Source: a virus
Length of the DNA: 64,000 bases
IMG/VR virus record: IMGVR_UViG_3300042505_001513
Location: 22,362-86,361 of that record
Direction: 5' to 3' (one strand)
Under the pieces are notes generated by a model. That model ran no database searches. It saw only the letters and a list, made by a program, of their open reading frames with translations, and was not told the DNA's origin. Every line of letters starts with the position of its first letter. Position 1 is the stretch's first letter. The position numbers and the translations under genes are program-made. This document shows positions 1 to 9,392 of the stretch, piece by piece.

Positions 1-3000
1 AATTTGCAAGTTGGTACAAATTCATCAGGCACTTCAAGTGGCGATAATAGTGTTATTGCAAGAATTGGTGGTTCTAGTGCTGCTGGTAGAGTGTATAATT
101 TAACATTAGCAAATACTGCAACTGCTACAGTTAATAATGATTCTTCATTATCTTTCATTGTAGCTGGTAATTATTCAGCAACAGGTATAATAAGCGCATT
201 ATTAAGAAATACTAATACCGCAGCAACTGATTTAGTTTTTACAAATTACAATAACGCATTGTTTGAAAGAATGCGTATTCAATTCGATGGTAATGTTGGT
301 ATTGGTTCAACCGCTCCTACTCAAAAATTGGATGTAAATGGAACAATAGGTTTATCAGGAAGACCATTTGCTTATTCATCTGGTAATTATACCGGAATAT
401 ATGAACCCGCAGGTAACGTTGCAATTTATTTAGGAAATGCGAGTGATACAGGTAATTACTATGATAATAATTCTCACATTTTCAGAAGTAGAGCTGGAAG
501 TACCAATTATGCAATAATAGAAGGTAATGGCAATCTTGGTATAGGTACAACAAGCGTAACAGAAGCAATACATGTATATAGAGCAGCTAATTCTATAATC
601 AGACTACAAGCAGGTGGAGGTAATGTTTCTGGTGTTAGAATGGATGATGCGTCATCTGCTGGTTACTTATTAAAAAATAGAAGTTCAGATACAACTAATA
701 ATGCTTTGGCCGGCGCATTATACACATACACTGATAGTAACAAAGCTTTTCAACACATTCATAACGGCACGCCGTTATTTACAATATTAAGTGGTGGTAA
801 TGTTGGTATAGGCACAACTGCTCCGGCTAATAAGTTACAAGTGGTTGGAGATATAGGATTTAGTGGCGGTACAAGCACCAGAATGTTGGTGTCTTATACA
901 AATTTAACAGATAATGAAGATTGGTCAAATAGTCCAATAAGCATAAGAGAAAGAGACTTGGTAGGAAATGCTCAATCAGCTGATAAGTATGGTCCTAATA
1001 TTAATTTCCACTGGGCAAACAGAGTTTCTAACAGTCTCTGGATGAATTTAAATGGTATATTAAATTGGGGTGACTATAGTGCATCTGGTATACCAGCTGC
1101 GGATGGCATATTTAGACTTGCAAGTTTACAAGCATCAGCAAACATAGGTATTGGTACAACTGCACCAGGTGCATTATTAAATATTCGTGCTTCTGCGCCA
1201 ACTAGCGCTGGAACAGTTACAACTGGCACAAATTTGCTAATTGATTCTAATACAAGCAATTATATAACTTTCAGAAATACAGCAGATAATGGAACTTATG
1301 CTGGTCTAACATTCTTGGATAACAATACTGGAGGTTACATAGTATTCAGAAATTATACAGGTGATGTTGTAGCTGGATCTGATAGTATGATATATGGTAC
1401 ATATCAAGACCATATATTCCAAAATGGTTCAAGTGAAACCATTAATGGTAAAACAGAAACCATGCGTATCAAAGGCAATGGTAACGTGGGTATAGGTACA
1501 AGTAGTCCTGGTGCTAAATTTGTAGTTAACAACAATGGTGGTACAGGTAATGCATTTTATGTTGATGTGGGTAATAGAAATGATGTAACAACTCTATTTG
1601 AACATACAGGAACTACCACACCTGTACCATTTAGACTGAGAAAATCTGGATATTCTGGTACGGCTGCGAATTATGGGCTTTTATATTTGCATATGAATGA
1701 TGGTACAGTTGGAAATGGTTCCAACTTATATTTTACATTAAATGATAGTGCTGGTAATGAACATGAATATGGCGGACTAGGCGCACATGTTATAACAAAT
1801 ACGAATGGGGCTGAATCCGGTGATCTTGTATTCTACACATCAGATGCTGGCACCGTCAGATCAGAAAAAGTTAGAATTAAATTTAATGGTAATGTTGGTA
1901 TAGGCACAACTAGTCCAACTGCATTGTTACATGTAAATGGTACAACAAGATTTGGATCATCATCATCAAGTACACAAGATATAACCGGAAGTTTGAATGT
2001 AACTGGATCAATTACACTAAATACATCAAAAGATAGTAACTGGCCATTTTTAATCAGTGATCCAAGTACTATTGGTGGTAATAGTAGATATCAATTAGGT
2101 AAAGTTGGAGCAATGGGATTCAATTATGCAGATAGTTATGCTCAATTACAATTGATTGGTGCAAATGGCGCATATATTGATTTTGGAAATGCAGCTGATG
2201 ATGATTTAGATGCTAGAATATTTTATGTCACAAATACCAGACTTCAAATTGAATATGGCACTACATTGGCTCTAAATTCCACAGGCCTTGGAATAGGAAC
2301 AACAAGTCCAAATACTAAATTAGAAAGTTATTTTTCGTCAAATTCTCTAACTTTCAATTATTTAGCAACCAATCTAAATAATACTAGTCCAATACCAGTA
2401 TATTCATTTGATGTTACAAATGGAGTTGGTGAAACCCGATCAATTAAAGCCGGTGTTGGTTATGAAAGACATCTCACTAATGGTAGAGGAACAATGCATT
2501 TTTACAATGATAGTAATAATGATACTTCCAATATTAGTGGCACTAGATTATCTCCAGGCGACATAAAAATGTCTATTGATAATGGTGGTAATGTAGGTAT
2601 AGGCACAACAATTCCAGCAACATTATTACAAGTCGCCGGTGAAACTTCTATTAACTATACAAACGCAATACTAACTTTACAAGGTGGTACTGGTTATGGA
2701 TTTATTAGAATGTATGGTAATAGCAGCGCTGTAGAAATGCAGATTGATGCACATAGTTCTAATTCAAACGCTGGTACGGTTGGTACTTTTACAAATCATC
2801 CAGTATACATTAAAACTAATAATTCTACTAAGATTTCAATTTTGGCAGGCGGTAACGTGGGTATAGGCACAACTGCTCCTAGTGCTACACTGACAGTTAT
2901 TACAACAAATGATACAGGTTCAAGAATTCAACTTGGTACTAATTCTACCAGTGCTTACATGAACGCTAACCTTGTTAATGATTTTATAGTGTTAACCGCA

Positions 3001-5166
3001 CCATTTGGTGCAAGTCCAGCATCAGTGTCCAATGGTGGTGCTAAGTGGGGTATCAAGATGAATGGTTCTATTGATTCCATAAACACCAAAGGAAAATCTG
3101 CGTGTATATATGCTGTAAGTGAAGAAAATAGTGCTGGTTATAACAGAATGGTTGGATTAGCACTACATACCAGTGGATTTGACTTGGATAATACTGAAAG
3201 AGTAAGAATTAATAGCGTGGGTAACGTAGGTATAGGTTCAACTAGTCCTGCTTATAAATTTGATCTTTATGATGGAAATCAAGATGTAGCTAGATTTTAT
3301 AATAATCAAACTTCATTTGGATTGATTTTAGGTAGTACTGCCAACACATTATTTACAAATCTTCTTTGGACAACAAGTACAGGAAACGCACAATTCTTTA
3401 AAAATAGAAGCAGTACAAGTTGGGGCGGAGCTGATTCATTTAATTTTTATACAAGCAATGGTGGTTTTGCTTGGCATCCAGCAGGTACAACTAATGCATT
3501 GTATTTAACAACCGCTGGTAATGTTGGTATAGGCACAACAAGTGTAACAGATAAACTATCAATAGTTAATGGAAATATAAGTTTAAGTGATAACTATAAA
3601 CTTTATAATGGATCATCAAATGATAGTGTTGGTATATATTTTAGTAATACTCTACAAGCAAATATTGCTGGTTATAATGGTATAATATTTAGATCAAGTG
3701 CAACAAATATTTCTTCACAAACTGAAAGAATGCGCATAACGAATGGAGGAAATGTTGGAATTGGCACCACAACTCCATCTGCTTCATTACATATAAATTC
3801 CACAACTGCAGGAGCAACACTATTAAGAACAGATGGTACCAGTGGTACATTATTTAGTGTGGTTGATGATTTAAGTGATAGCTTGATGAGTGTAAACAAT
3901 AGTGCTGGATTACCTGTACTAGAAGTATTTGCGGATGATAGAATTGTTGCGGGACAATATGGTCAAAACGATTTTGTTGTAGTTAATAATAAAGTGGGTA
4001 TTGGTACAAATAATCCAGTAGCTAAATTGCATGTTACAGGATCAGCATCAATTCCAGCAGCCGTACTTTTAGGAGACGTTGGTATAGGTACAACCGCACC
4101 AACAGCACAAGCAAACTATAGATTTTTGCAAGTTAATGGACCTGTATCGGCAATAATTGAAACAATGGTTGGTGGCACAAGAATAGGCGGATTTGATTCA
4201 ACGTCAAATACTTTATATGTCGGAACAATTGGATCATTTCCAATCGTGTTCAGAACAGCAGTTGATGAAAAAATGCGTATTAAAGCAGATGGCAATGTTG
4301 GTATAGGTACAACATCTCCAATAGCAATGGTTCACGTTGAATCATCAAATAGTCAAGGAGATAATAAAGGATTAATATATTTAAAATCAACCGCAGGAAC
4401 TAACGTTCTAAAAATTGGTGTTGATGGAACTAATAATTTTTCAGAATTAAGAGCTTATAATCCAGGTGCGGGAGATAATAGTAAATTAATTCTTCAACCT
4501 TATGGTGGAAGTGTAGGTATAGGTGTAACAGCTCCTACTAATAAACTTGAAGTTTCAACTGGCGCAGATGACACTGTCGGAGTTAGAGTTAGAGATTCTA
4601 TAAACGGCGCTTGGACAGAAATTAGAAGAAGAAGCATTGACTGCCAAGGTGGTGATTTTTGGATAAATGGACAGGCTGGCTCACTAGAGCTTAGAACAGG
4701 TAATACTAGTAGAGTATATATTAGTTCTACTGGTAATGTTGGTATTGGATCAACAAGTCCAACGCAAAAGTTAGATGTAAATGGATCTATCTATACTAGT
4801 GGAAAACTTGTACAAAATAGTACTACACAAAGTATTACTGGTACAAATCAAACACTAACACTTAATGTTGCAGCAGCAGCAGTACACATAGTTTCAATGG
4901 CAAGTGGTGCAACTATAACAACAATAAGTTACAGTAACAGAGATAGTAATCCTGCTGTAAATACATTGATGTTGGTTGTAAAATACGCTGGTACGGCATC
5001 AATTACATTTACAAGCGTAATATGGGCAAATGATGTGGCTCCTACATTAACAGGAACAAATGGTTATGCAGACGTATTCATGTTAACCAGTTATAAAGGT
5101 GGTGCAGGTACACCTGTTTGGATAGGAACCGTTGTAGCACAAGCATTGGTTAGCACAAACTTATAA
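1..5166 (+). CDS. Giant repeat-containing tail fibre protein (5' end outside window)
   Basis: The frame is open at the first base, so the true start lies upstream; about 1721 residues are visible. The protein is rich in Gly, Ser, Thr and Asn and carries 17 copies of a motif of the form GNVGIGTTSP-x2-KL-x-V-x-G, spaced by 50-130 residues of variable beta-rich sequence. This motif is typical of trimeric phage fibres and adhesins. The last ~110 residues form a distinct C-terminal domain (after KLVQNSTTQSITG) ending in VSTNL. I see no Peptidase_S74 chaperone domain. Two more distal-tail genes follow 3 and 6 bases downstream, so it is probably the main host-recognition fibre. The role is inferred from repeats and neighbours. 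Confidence 0.85.
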   Translation, partial: NLQVGTNSSGTSSGDNSVIARIGGSSAAGRVYNLTLANTATATVNNDSSLSFIVAGNYSATGIISALLRNTNTAATDLVFTNYNNALFERMRIQFDGNVGIGSTAPTQKLDVNGTIGLSGRPFAYSSGNYTGIYEPAGNVAIYLGNASDTGNYYDNNSHIFRSRAGSTNYAIIEGNGNLGIGTTSVTEAIHVYRAANSIIRLQAGGGNVSGVRMDDASSAGYLLKNRSSDTTNNALAGALYTYTDSNKAFQHIHNGTPLFTILSGGNVGIGTTAPANKLQVVGDIGFSGGTSTRMLVSYTNLTDNEDWSNSPISIRERDLVGNAQSADKYGPNINFHWANRVSNSLWMNLNGILNWGDYSASGIPAADGIFRLASLQASANIGIGTTAPGALLNIRASAPTSAGTVTTGTNLLIDSNTSNYITFRNTADNGTYAGLTFLDNNTGGYIVFRNYTGDVVAGSDSMIYGTYQDHIFQNGSSETINGKTETMRIKGNGNVGIGTSSPGAKFVVNNNGGTGNAFYVDVGNRNDVTTLFEHTGTTTPVPFRLRKSGYSGTAANYGLLYLHMNDGTVGNGSNLYFTLNDSAGNEHEYGGLGAHVITNTNGAESGDLVFYTSDAGTVRSEKVRIKFNGNVGIGTTSPTALLHVNGTTRFGSSSSSTQDITGSLNVTGSITLNTSKDSNWPFLISDPSTIGGNSRYQLGKVGAMGFNYADSYAQLQLIGANGAYIDFGNAADDDLDARIFYVTNTRLQIEYGTTLALNSTGLGIGTTSPNTKLESYFSSNSLTFNYLATNLNNTSPIPVYSFDVTNGVGETRSIKAGVGYERHLTNGRGTMHFYNDSNNDTSNISGTRLSPGDIKMSIDNGGNVGIGTTIPATLLQVAGETSINYTNAILTLQGGTGYGFIRMYGNSSAVEMQIDAHSSNSNAGTVGTFTNHPVYIKTNNSTKISILAGGNVGIGTTAPSATLTVITTNDTGSRIQLGTNSTSAYMNANLVNDFIVLTAPFGASPASVSNGGAKWGIKMNGSIDSINTKGKSACIYAVSEENSAGYNRMVGLALHTSGFDLDNTERVRINSVGNVGIGSTSPAYKFDLYDGNQDVARFYNNQTSFGLILGSTANTLFTNLLWTTSTGNAQFFKNRSSTSWGGADSFNFYTSNGGFAWHPAGTTNALYLTTAGNVGIGTTSVTDKLSIVNGNISLSDNYKLYNGSSNDSVGIYFSNTLQANIAGYNGIIFRSSATNISSQTERMRITNGGNVGIGTTTPSASLHINSTTAGATLLRTDGTSGTLFSVVDDLSDSLMSVNNSAGLPVLEVFADDRIVAGQYGQNDFVVVNNKVGIGTNNPVAKLHVTGSASIPAAVLLGDVGIGTTAPTAQANYRFLQVNGPVSAIIETMVGGTRIGGFDSTSNTLYVGTIGSFPIVFRTAVDEKMRIKADGNVGIGTTSPIAMVHVESSNSQGDNKGLIYLKSTAGTNVLKIGVDGTNNFSELRAYNPGAGDNSKLILQPYGGSVGIGVTAPTNKLEVSTGADDTVGVRVRDSINGAWTEIRRRSIDCQGGDFWINGQAGSLELRTGNTSRVYISSTGNVGIGSTSPTQKLDVNGSIYTSGKLVQNSTTQSITGTNQTLTLNVAAAAVHIVSMASGATITTISYSNRDSNPAVNTLMLVVKYAGTASITFTSVIWANDVAPTLTGTNGYADVFMLTSYKGGAGTPVWIGTVVAQALVSTNL
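289..4783 (+). repeat. 17 degenerate GIGTT-type fibre repeats
   Basis: Seventeen in-frame copies of the G-N-V-G-I-G-(T/S)-T-x-P core occur in the fibre. The first copy (around 289-345) and the last (around 4732-4783) are the most alike, both reading GIGST-x-PTQKLDVNG. The copies are diverged at the DNA level, so this is an old protein repeat, not a recent tandem duplication. Confidence 0.8.
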
Positions 5167-5169
5167 TCT

Positions 5170-5934
5170 ATGACTATACTACAAAATGCAAATATTAACG
5201 GAAGCGCTTTTCCTTATAATCCATCCGCAGGTGCTAACGTTTACCGATACAATCTAAGTCAGGGTAGAAGTTATAATCCAAAAAAATCAACCAGTAATTT
5301 TCTGGATGTATCTGGAAATGGTGTAACTGGTACAGCTTACCAATTATCATCTCAGTATTATCCGTGGAAATTTGGTGGTATGGTTTTTTTAAATAATACA
5401 ACAGGTTATCAACCAACACAAGGTAATGGATTAACAGTAAATTTAGCTGTTAGTACCAGCAATGAAATTACATTTATAGTTGCTTGGGAATATGTCGCAT
5501 CAAACTTAACATATGGTGCAGATATTATAGCTGGTGCTTATGCTGGTAGCACACATGATTGGTGGATAGGACAAACAGGATATAGTGCATCACAACCTTA
5601 TTGGTTTAGCAGAAATGGTACAGGATATACCCTTGGTACCGCACCTGTTGCTGGTAGACGTTATATCGCAGTTGTTGGAAATAGTTCTTCAACAAACGCG
5701 GGTTATTTTTACTTATTTGATAGTGCGGGTAATAGCTATAGTAATACTTCAATCGGTGGTGTACAATTAAGTACAGCTGGTCCAATTGCTTTAGGAAAAT
5801 ATGGTGGTTGGAATGATAATTATATGCCTAGATGTTATTTTGGTGATGCGATATATAGTAACACATATTTATCTACTACTGCTGCTTTAGCAATAAAAGA
5901 TAAAATCAAATACAGATATGGTATAAGCGTTTAA
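5170..5934 (+). CDS. Lectin-like (LamG/concanavalin A-type) tail tip protein
   Basis: A 254-residue protein starting 3 bases after the fibre stop. It has alternating beta-strand patterns and many Gly, Trp and aromatic residues (WKFGGMVFLNN, DWWIGQTGY, PIALGKYGGW). The order of strands resembles LamG/ConA-like jelly rolls often found on phage fibre tips and in glycan-binding proteins. The last 20 residues (TAALAIKDKIKYRYGI) look like the terminal helix seen in such domains. It probably binds a surface sugar. The fold assignment comes from sequence pattern only. Confidence 0.6.
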   Translation: MTILQNANINGSAFPYNPSAGANVYRYNLSQGRSYNPKKSTSNFLDVSGNGVTGTAYQLSSQYYPWKFGGMVFLNNTTGYQPTQGNGLTVNLAVSTSNEITFIVAWEYVASNLTYGADIIAGAYAGSTHDWWIGQTGYSASQPYWFSRNGTGYTLGTAPVAGRRYIAVVGNSSSTNAGYFYLFDSAGNSYSNTSIGGVQLSTAGPIALGKYGGWNDNYMPRCYFGDAIYSNTYLSTTAALAIKDKIKYRYGISV

Positions 5935-5937
5935 TTT

Positions 5938-6501
5938 ATGAGTACAAATCAATATTTTTTAGTTAATAAGGTAGATAGTCAGAATTATTTTATAATTCAA
6001 GGACCAATGCAATTGCCTGATACCTTTGGACCAACCAGTGGATTTAATATTCTAGAAGACAATGCACCTGAATTATTACCAGATTTGACTTGGCAACAAA
6101 ATCCAAATTTAGGATTCTGGAAAGCTATTTTTGATGTGGAACCAGATTATAACATCAGTCAAAGTTTAGTTCCAACAAATAAATTAAACATCACAGACAA
6201 AACTTGCAGTGTAAGTTATACGTTAAAATTATTATCAATTGAGGAAATAAATCAAAGAAAAAATATTTTAAAAAGTCAAGTAAGAATGGTTCGTGATAGG
6301 TATTTATCATTAACAGACTTTACACAATTATTGGATGTACCATTTTCATCACAAGTAAAAGCTGAATTTGCAATTTTTAGACAACAACTACGTGATTTAC
6401 CAAATGCAGATGATCCAACCACAATTGTTTGGCCAACAATACCTACTTCAGTTAATATAAACTTACCACTGTTTCCACCAGTTCCAACTTATAAACAATA
6501 A
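5938..6501 (+). CDS. Tail assembly chaperone-like protein
   Basis: 187 residues, directly downstream of the lectin-like gene. The C-terminal part contains VRDRYLSLTDFTQL, then FRQQLRDLP and IVWPTIP. This matches the well-known phage tail-assembly-chaperone pattern R-x2-RD-x-LL-x2-TDW-x-QL ... YRQALRDLP ... WP-x2-P. The N-terminal half is unrelated to anything I recognise. It likely helps fold or attach the fibre proteins encoded just upstream. The start follows the preceding stop by 3 bases and has no Shine-Dalgarno sequence. Confidence 0.6.
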   Translation: MSTNQYFLVNKVDSQNYFIIQGPMQLPDTFGPTSGFNILEDNAPELLPDLTWQQNPNLGFWKAIFDVEPDYNISQSLVPTNKLNITDKTCSVSYTLKLLSIEEINQRKNILKSQVRMVRDRYLSLTDFTQLLDVPFSSQVKAEFAIFRQQLRDLPNADDPTTIVWPTIPTSVNINLPLFPPVPTYKQ

Positions 6502-6558
6502 GATTGTCAAATTGTATTTAATATATACTATTTATATAATGTACACATAGGATAAAAA

Positions 6559-7017
6559 TTGAGAACATTATCAACAGAATTAATTAAAAGTGGAAGTTTT
6601 ACCGGCAGTTTTACTGGATCAACTCTGAATGTATCCAGTGTTACAAGCAGTAATATATCCGCATCAAATTATATCTCCGGATCAAAAATTTGGGGATTGT
6701 CTCTTGTTATAAATGGAGTAGCAAAAGTATTTGATTCTGTATATGCTTATGCGGGAATCACAGGAAGTTTAAGTGGTAGTAGTGTAACATCTACAATAGG
6801 TAATTTTACATATTTAACTGCTAGTAGTATTAGAGCCACATCTTCTATTATTAACACAGGATCATTTAATTATTTGTCAATAAATAATACTGGATCTGCA
6901 CCAACAAATCCAACTGCCTCAGGAACTATAGGAGAGATAAGATTTGATAACAACTTTATTTATATATACACCAACCAAAAATGGATTAGATCACCTATAA
7001 GTCTTTGGAACCCTTAA
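6559..7017 (+). CDS. Small fibre or virion surface protein
   Basis: 152 residues from a TTG start; AGGAT lies 5 bases upstream and no ATG is available in frame. The N-terminal half is rich in Ser-Gly-Thr (SGSFTGSFTGST). The C-terminus has GEIRFDNNFIYIYTNQKWIRSP, a form common at the ends of phage fibre proteins. It converges with the 92-residue gene on the other strand, overlapping by 4 bases. The precise role is unknown. Confidence 0.55.
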   Translation: MRTLSTELIKSGSFTGSFTGSTLNVSSVTSSNISASNYISGSKIWGLSLVINGVAKVFDSVYAYAGITGSLSGSSVTSTIGNFTYLTASSIRATSSIINTGSFNYLSINNTGSAPTNPTASGTIGEIRFDNNFIYIYTNQKWIRSPISLWNP

Positions 7018-7292
7018 CCTTTTAATAAACTCTTTGTCTTAGTTGGTGTAGCTTCTTCAATAGGAACACCCATTCTTGACTTTAACATTCTTAATGCGGA
7101 TTTAGGGCTCATTCTGCCGCAATTGAATCCAAGTATACCATACTTACGACAAAATGATTCTAATTCATTAATGTCTTCTTGCGCAAATTCTTGAATAGGA
7201 GGAAGATTGGTATCTTCTCCATTTTGTTTTTTACGAACCAAACTTTGAAATATAGGGTCGTTTAATGAAGTTGGAATTTCAAAAGAGTTCAT
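7014..7292 (-). CDS. Hypothetical protein, last gene of the virion operon
   Basis: 92 residues, hydrophilic, starting 4 bases after the stop of the SleB-like gene and therefore likely co-transcribed with it. The C-terminal half (FCRKYGILGFNCGRMSP) contains two cysteines. I do not recognise a family. The context of virion-associated genes suggests a minor structural or assembly role. Confidence 0.5.
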   Translation of the reverse strand: MNSFEIPTSLNDPIFQSLVRKKQNGEDTNLPPIQEFAQEDINELESFCRKYGILGFNCGRMSPKSALRMLKSRMGVPIEEATPTKTKSLLKG

Positions 7293-7296
7293 GATG

Positions 7297-9372
7297 TTAC
7301 TGTAACTTCAAGAATGTATGTTCTCCAAAATCAGCAACTACTTTGCTTGAATCATACCAAGATGGTAGATTACCACCTTTACGTTGTTGTTTAGTCAATT
7401 GTATATTTAAAAAGTGATTTGCACCCTTAGTAATATCTTTTAAAGAACCACTCTTTGCTTTATCAACTAAACTTAAAGCATTTTTGAATTGAGTATGACT
7501 TCTCTTAGAATCAATAAATTGTTTGATTGATTCTGCATCTTTTTTATTAACTTTATTCCATCCGCTAAATTGTTTTGGTTTTAAACATTCAATTGCAGCT
7601 TGACGAATATTACCTTTAGAACGGTTCATAATTACATTCAATACAGCATGCATTCCGTCAGTTGGATTCTTTTCACCACCAGCTTCATCCACAAGTGTAG
7701 CAGCAACAACTTCTTCAACTGTATATGGTTGTTTAATCTGTGAAACTACAGTTGTTTCTGGTTTAGATGGTACAGGAGCACCTTGAACATCTGGACTACC
7801 AAATGCAGTTGCTGCGGCTAATGCAGTTGTTGCTAATGTCTTTTTCCAATCTTCTGTAATTTGACTTTCATCAAGACTACTTAAATCTTTAATAATTTTA
7901 CCCTTACCAGTTGCAGTTAGTAAAATACCTTTTTCTGCAATAAAATCTTTAATTGAATTTTTTACAGATGAATTAACGGCGGGTATATTTTTATTTGCAT
8001 CACCATTCATAGAAAAGTCATAATTTTGCATATTGGATAATGTCAAAAAATTATGATTTAAATCCAATACTGCTCTAATATAACCTTTCTTTATTGCATT
8101 ATCATAAGTGTCAATCAATGTAGCACCAACAAGTGATGAATCATGGTTTCTAATCCAATCTTCATGACTATATCCAGCTTCAACTACTTTACCATCAGGC
8201 GTAAACCAGTATTTCTTTTCTGGTGATACCGTGGTATTAAAACGCAACATTCTTTGTTGTCTTTCTTTTTGTTTATCTTCATAGTAACCTTCATCTAATT
8301 TTCTACCTTGTGGACCAAAATGATCCAAATGATGATAAACATCATCAAGATATTCACCTGCAAGATTCAATTTAGACTTTACCCAATCTTCCAATTGAGT
8401 GTTTGGCTGTAACATTGATTGTAATTCTTTTGCGTCACTATTAAGTTGTTTTAACGCACCCATTGCCATACTACTATTTTGTTCTTTCAACAGTTCTTGT
8501 ATAGCTTCCTTATAAGATTCTTTGACAGGCTTACTCTTAGTGTGTTTACCTGCTTTTCTTAACTGTCTAGCTCTACAATGTGCTTTTTGACTAAAACCTT
8601 TTGCATTACTACAATCTATAGATTTTTTATATGCATTAGTCCACTTTTCTTCAATGTTTTGTGTACCTTTTGCCTTTTCTTCACTATAAAACTTAAGGTA
8701 ATCTCTTATAGTGGCTACATAGTCACATGCATGATTCAATTTAGCCTTTACCCAATCTTCTAAATTATCATTGACGTTAAACATTGATTGTAATTTTTCA
8801 CTGTAATCAATGATTTTGGTAATATCACTTTGAGCCATTTCAGCATTTTCTGCTTTTAATTTGTTGACATGTGGATTGTCACGGTTTATTGGATGATCTT
8901 CATCACCTACACCAGTTGAATTACTATCCATCCATTGTTTGTGAGTCAATTCAGAAATACTATAATAATTAGGATCTTTCTTTAAATTTGAAATAGCAGT
9001 AATTACTGCTTTCAAATCATTTTCTTGAGTAAGCATTTCTTGAACCATTCCTAATTTTAATGTGTCAATTGAAACTTTTTCAAGAACACCAGCAATTGCT
9101 TTATCTTTATGTGTTAATGCTACTTTTTCTCCAATATCTTGTAATTCTTTTGCAATTTCTTTTTGACTATCAGTTAATGGAGAGTAGTCACTATTTTTAC
9201 CTAAACCATGTAACACTGAATCAACATGACTCTTGGTGATCTTCTTCAATCCCTTTTCTTTGATTGCTTGAGCTAATTTGGCTCCTTTGTGGGATTTCTT
9301 TAAAGTTTCAAGTTGTTTTAACTCACCAATTGCAGCTTTTGCGTATTCAATATATTTGCTATAGGTACTCAT
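7297..9372 (-). CDS. Virion-associated protein with C-terminal SleB-like cell-wall hydrolase domain
   Basis: 691 residues. Residues ~551-660 resemble the cell wall hydrolase SleB family: ATLVDEAGGEKNP, VLNVIMNRS and KGANHFLN match the family's E-A-x-GE, V-x-NRV and GATHFYN elements, with E563 the likely catalytic glutamate. The N-terminal 350 residues contain two related segments, NLEDWVKAKLNHACDYVATI (~203-222) and QLEDWVKSKLNLAGEYLDDV (~326-345), a DPNYYS motif (~133-138), and CSNAKGFSQKAHC (~254-266), all of the kind seen in T4-like virion proteins. A short Ala-rich segment (~513-524) could be hydrophobic. It probably cuts peptidoglycan during entry or is packaged in the head or neck. Confidence 0.6.
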   Translation of the reverse strand: MSTYSKYIEYAKAAIGELKQLETLKKSHKGAKLAQAIKEKGLKKITKSHVDSVLHGLGKNSDYSPLTDSQKEIAKELQDIGEKVALTHKDKAIAGVLEKVSIDTLKLGMVQEMLTQENDLKAVITAISNLKKDPNYYSISELTHKQWMDSNSTGVGDEDHPINRDNPHVNKLKAENAEMAQSDITKIIDYSEKLQSMFNVNDNLEDWVKAKLNHACDYVATIRDYLKFYSEEKAKGTQNIEEKWTNAYKKSIDCSNAKGFSQKAHCRARQLRKAGKHTKSKPVKESYKEAIQELLKEQNSSMAMGALKQLNSDAKELQSMLQPNTQLEDWVKSKLNLAGEYLDDVYHHLDHFGPQGRKLDEGYYEDKQKERQQRMLRFNTTVSPEKKYWFTPDGKVVEAGYSHEDWIRNHDSSLVGATLIDTYDNAIKKGYIRAVLDLNHNFLTLSNMQNYDFSMNGDANKNIPAVNSSVKNSIKDFIAEKGILLTATGKGKIIKDLSSLDESQITEDWKKTLATTALAAATAFGSPDVQGAPVPSKPETTVVSQIKQPYTVEEVVAATLVDEAGGEKNPTDGMHAVLNVIMNRSKGNIRQAAIECLKPKQFSGWNKVNKKDAESIKQFIDSKRSHTQFKNALSLVDKAKSGSLKDITKGANHFLNIQLTKQQRKGGNLPSWYDSSKVVADFGEHTFLKLQ

Positions 9373-9392
9373 ATAATGTAATAAATATTAAA

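Noticed and set aside
289-4783. Regular repeats that might suggest a CRISPR-like or tandem DNA array
   Set aside because: The repeats are in frame, diverged in DNA, conserved in protein, and belong to the fibre gene.
1-5166. Possible diversity-generating retroelement acting on the fibre gene
   Set aside because: No reverse transcriptase or template-repeat-like sequence was seen in the window.
6528-6540. TATAAATA on the leftward strand between tail genes
   Set aside because: It would transcribe antisense to the tail-chaperone gene, with no leftward gene to serve; chance matches are expected in such AT-rich DNA.
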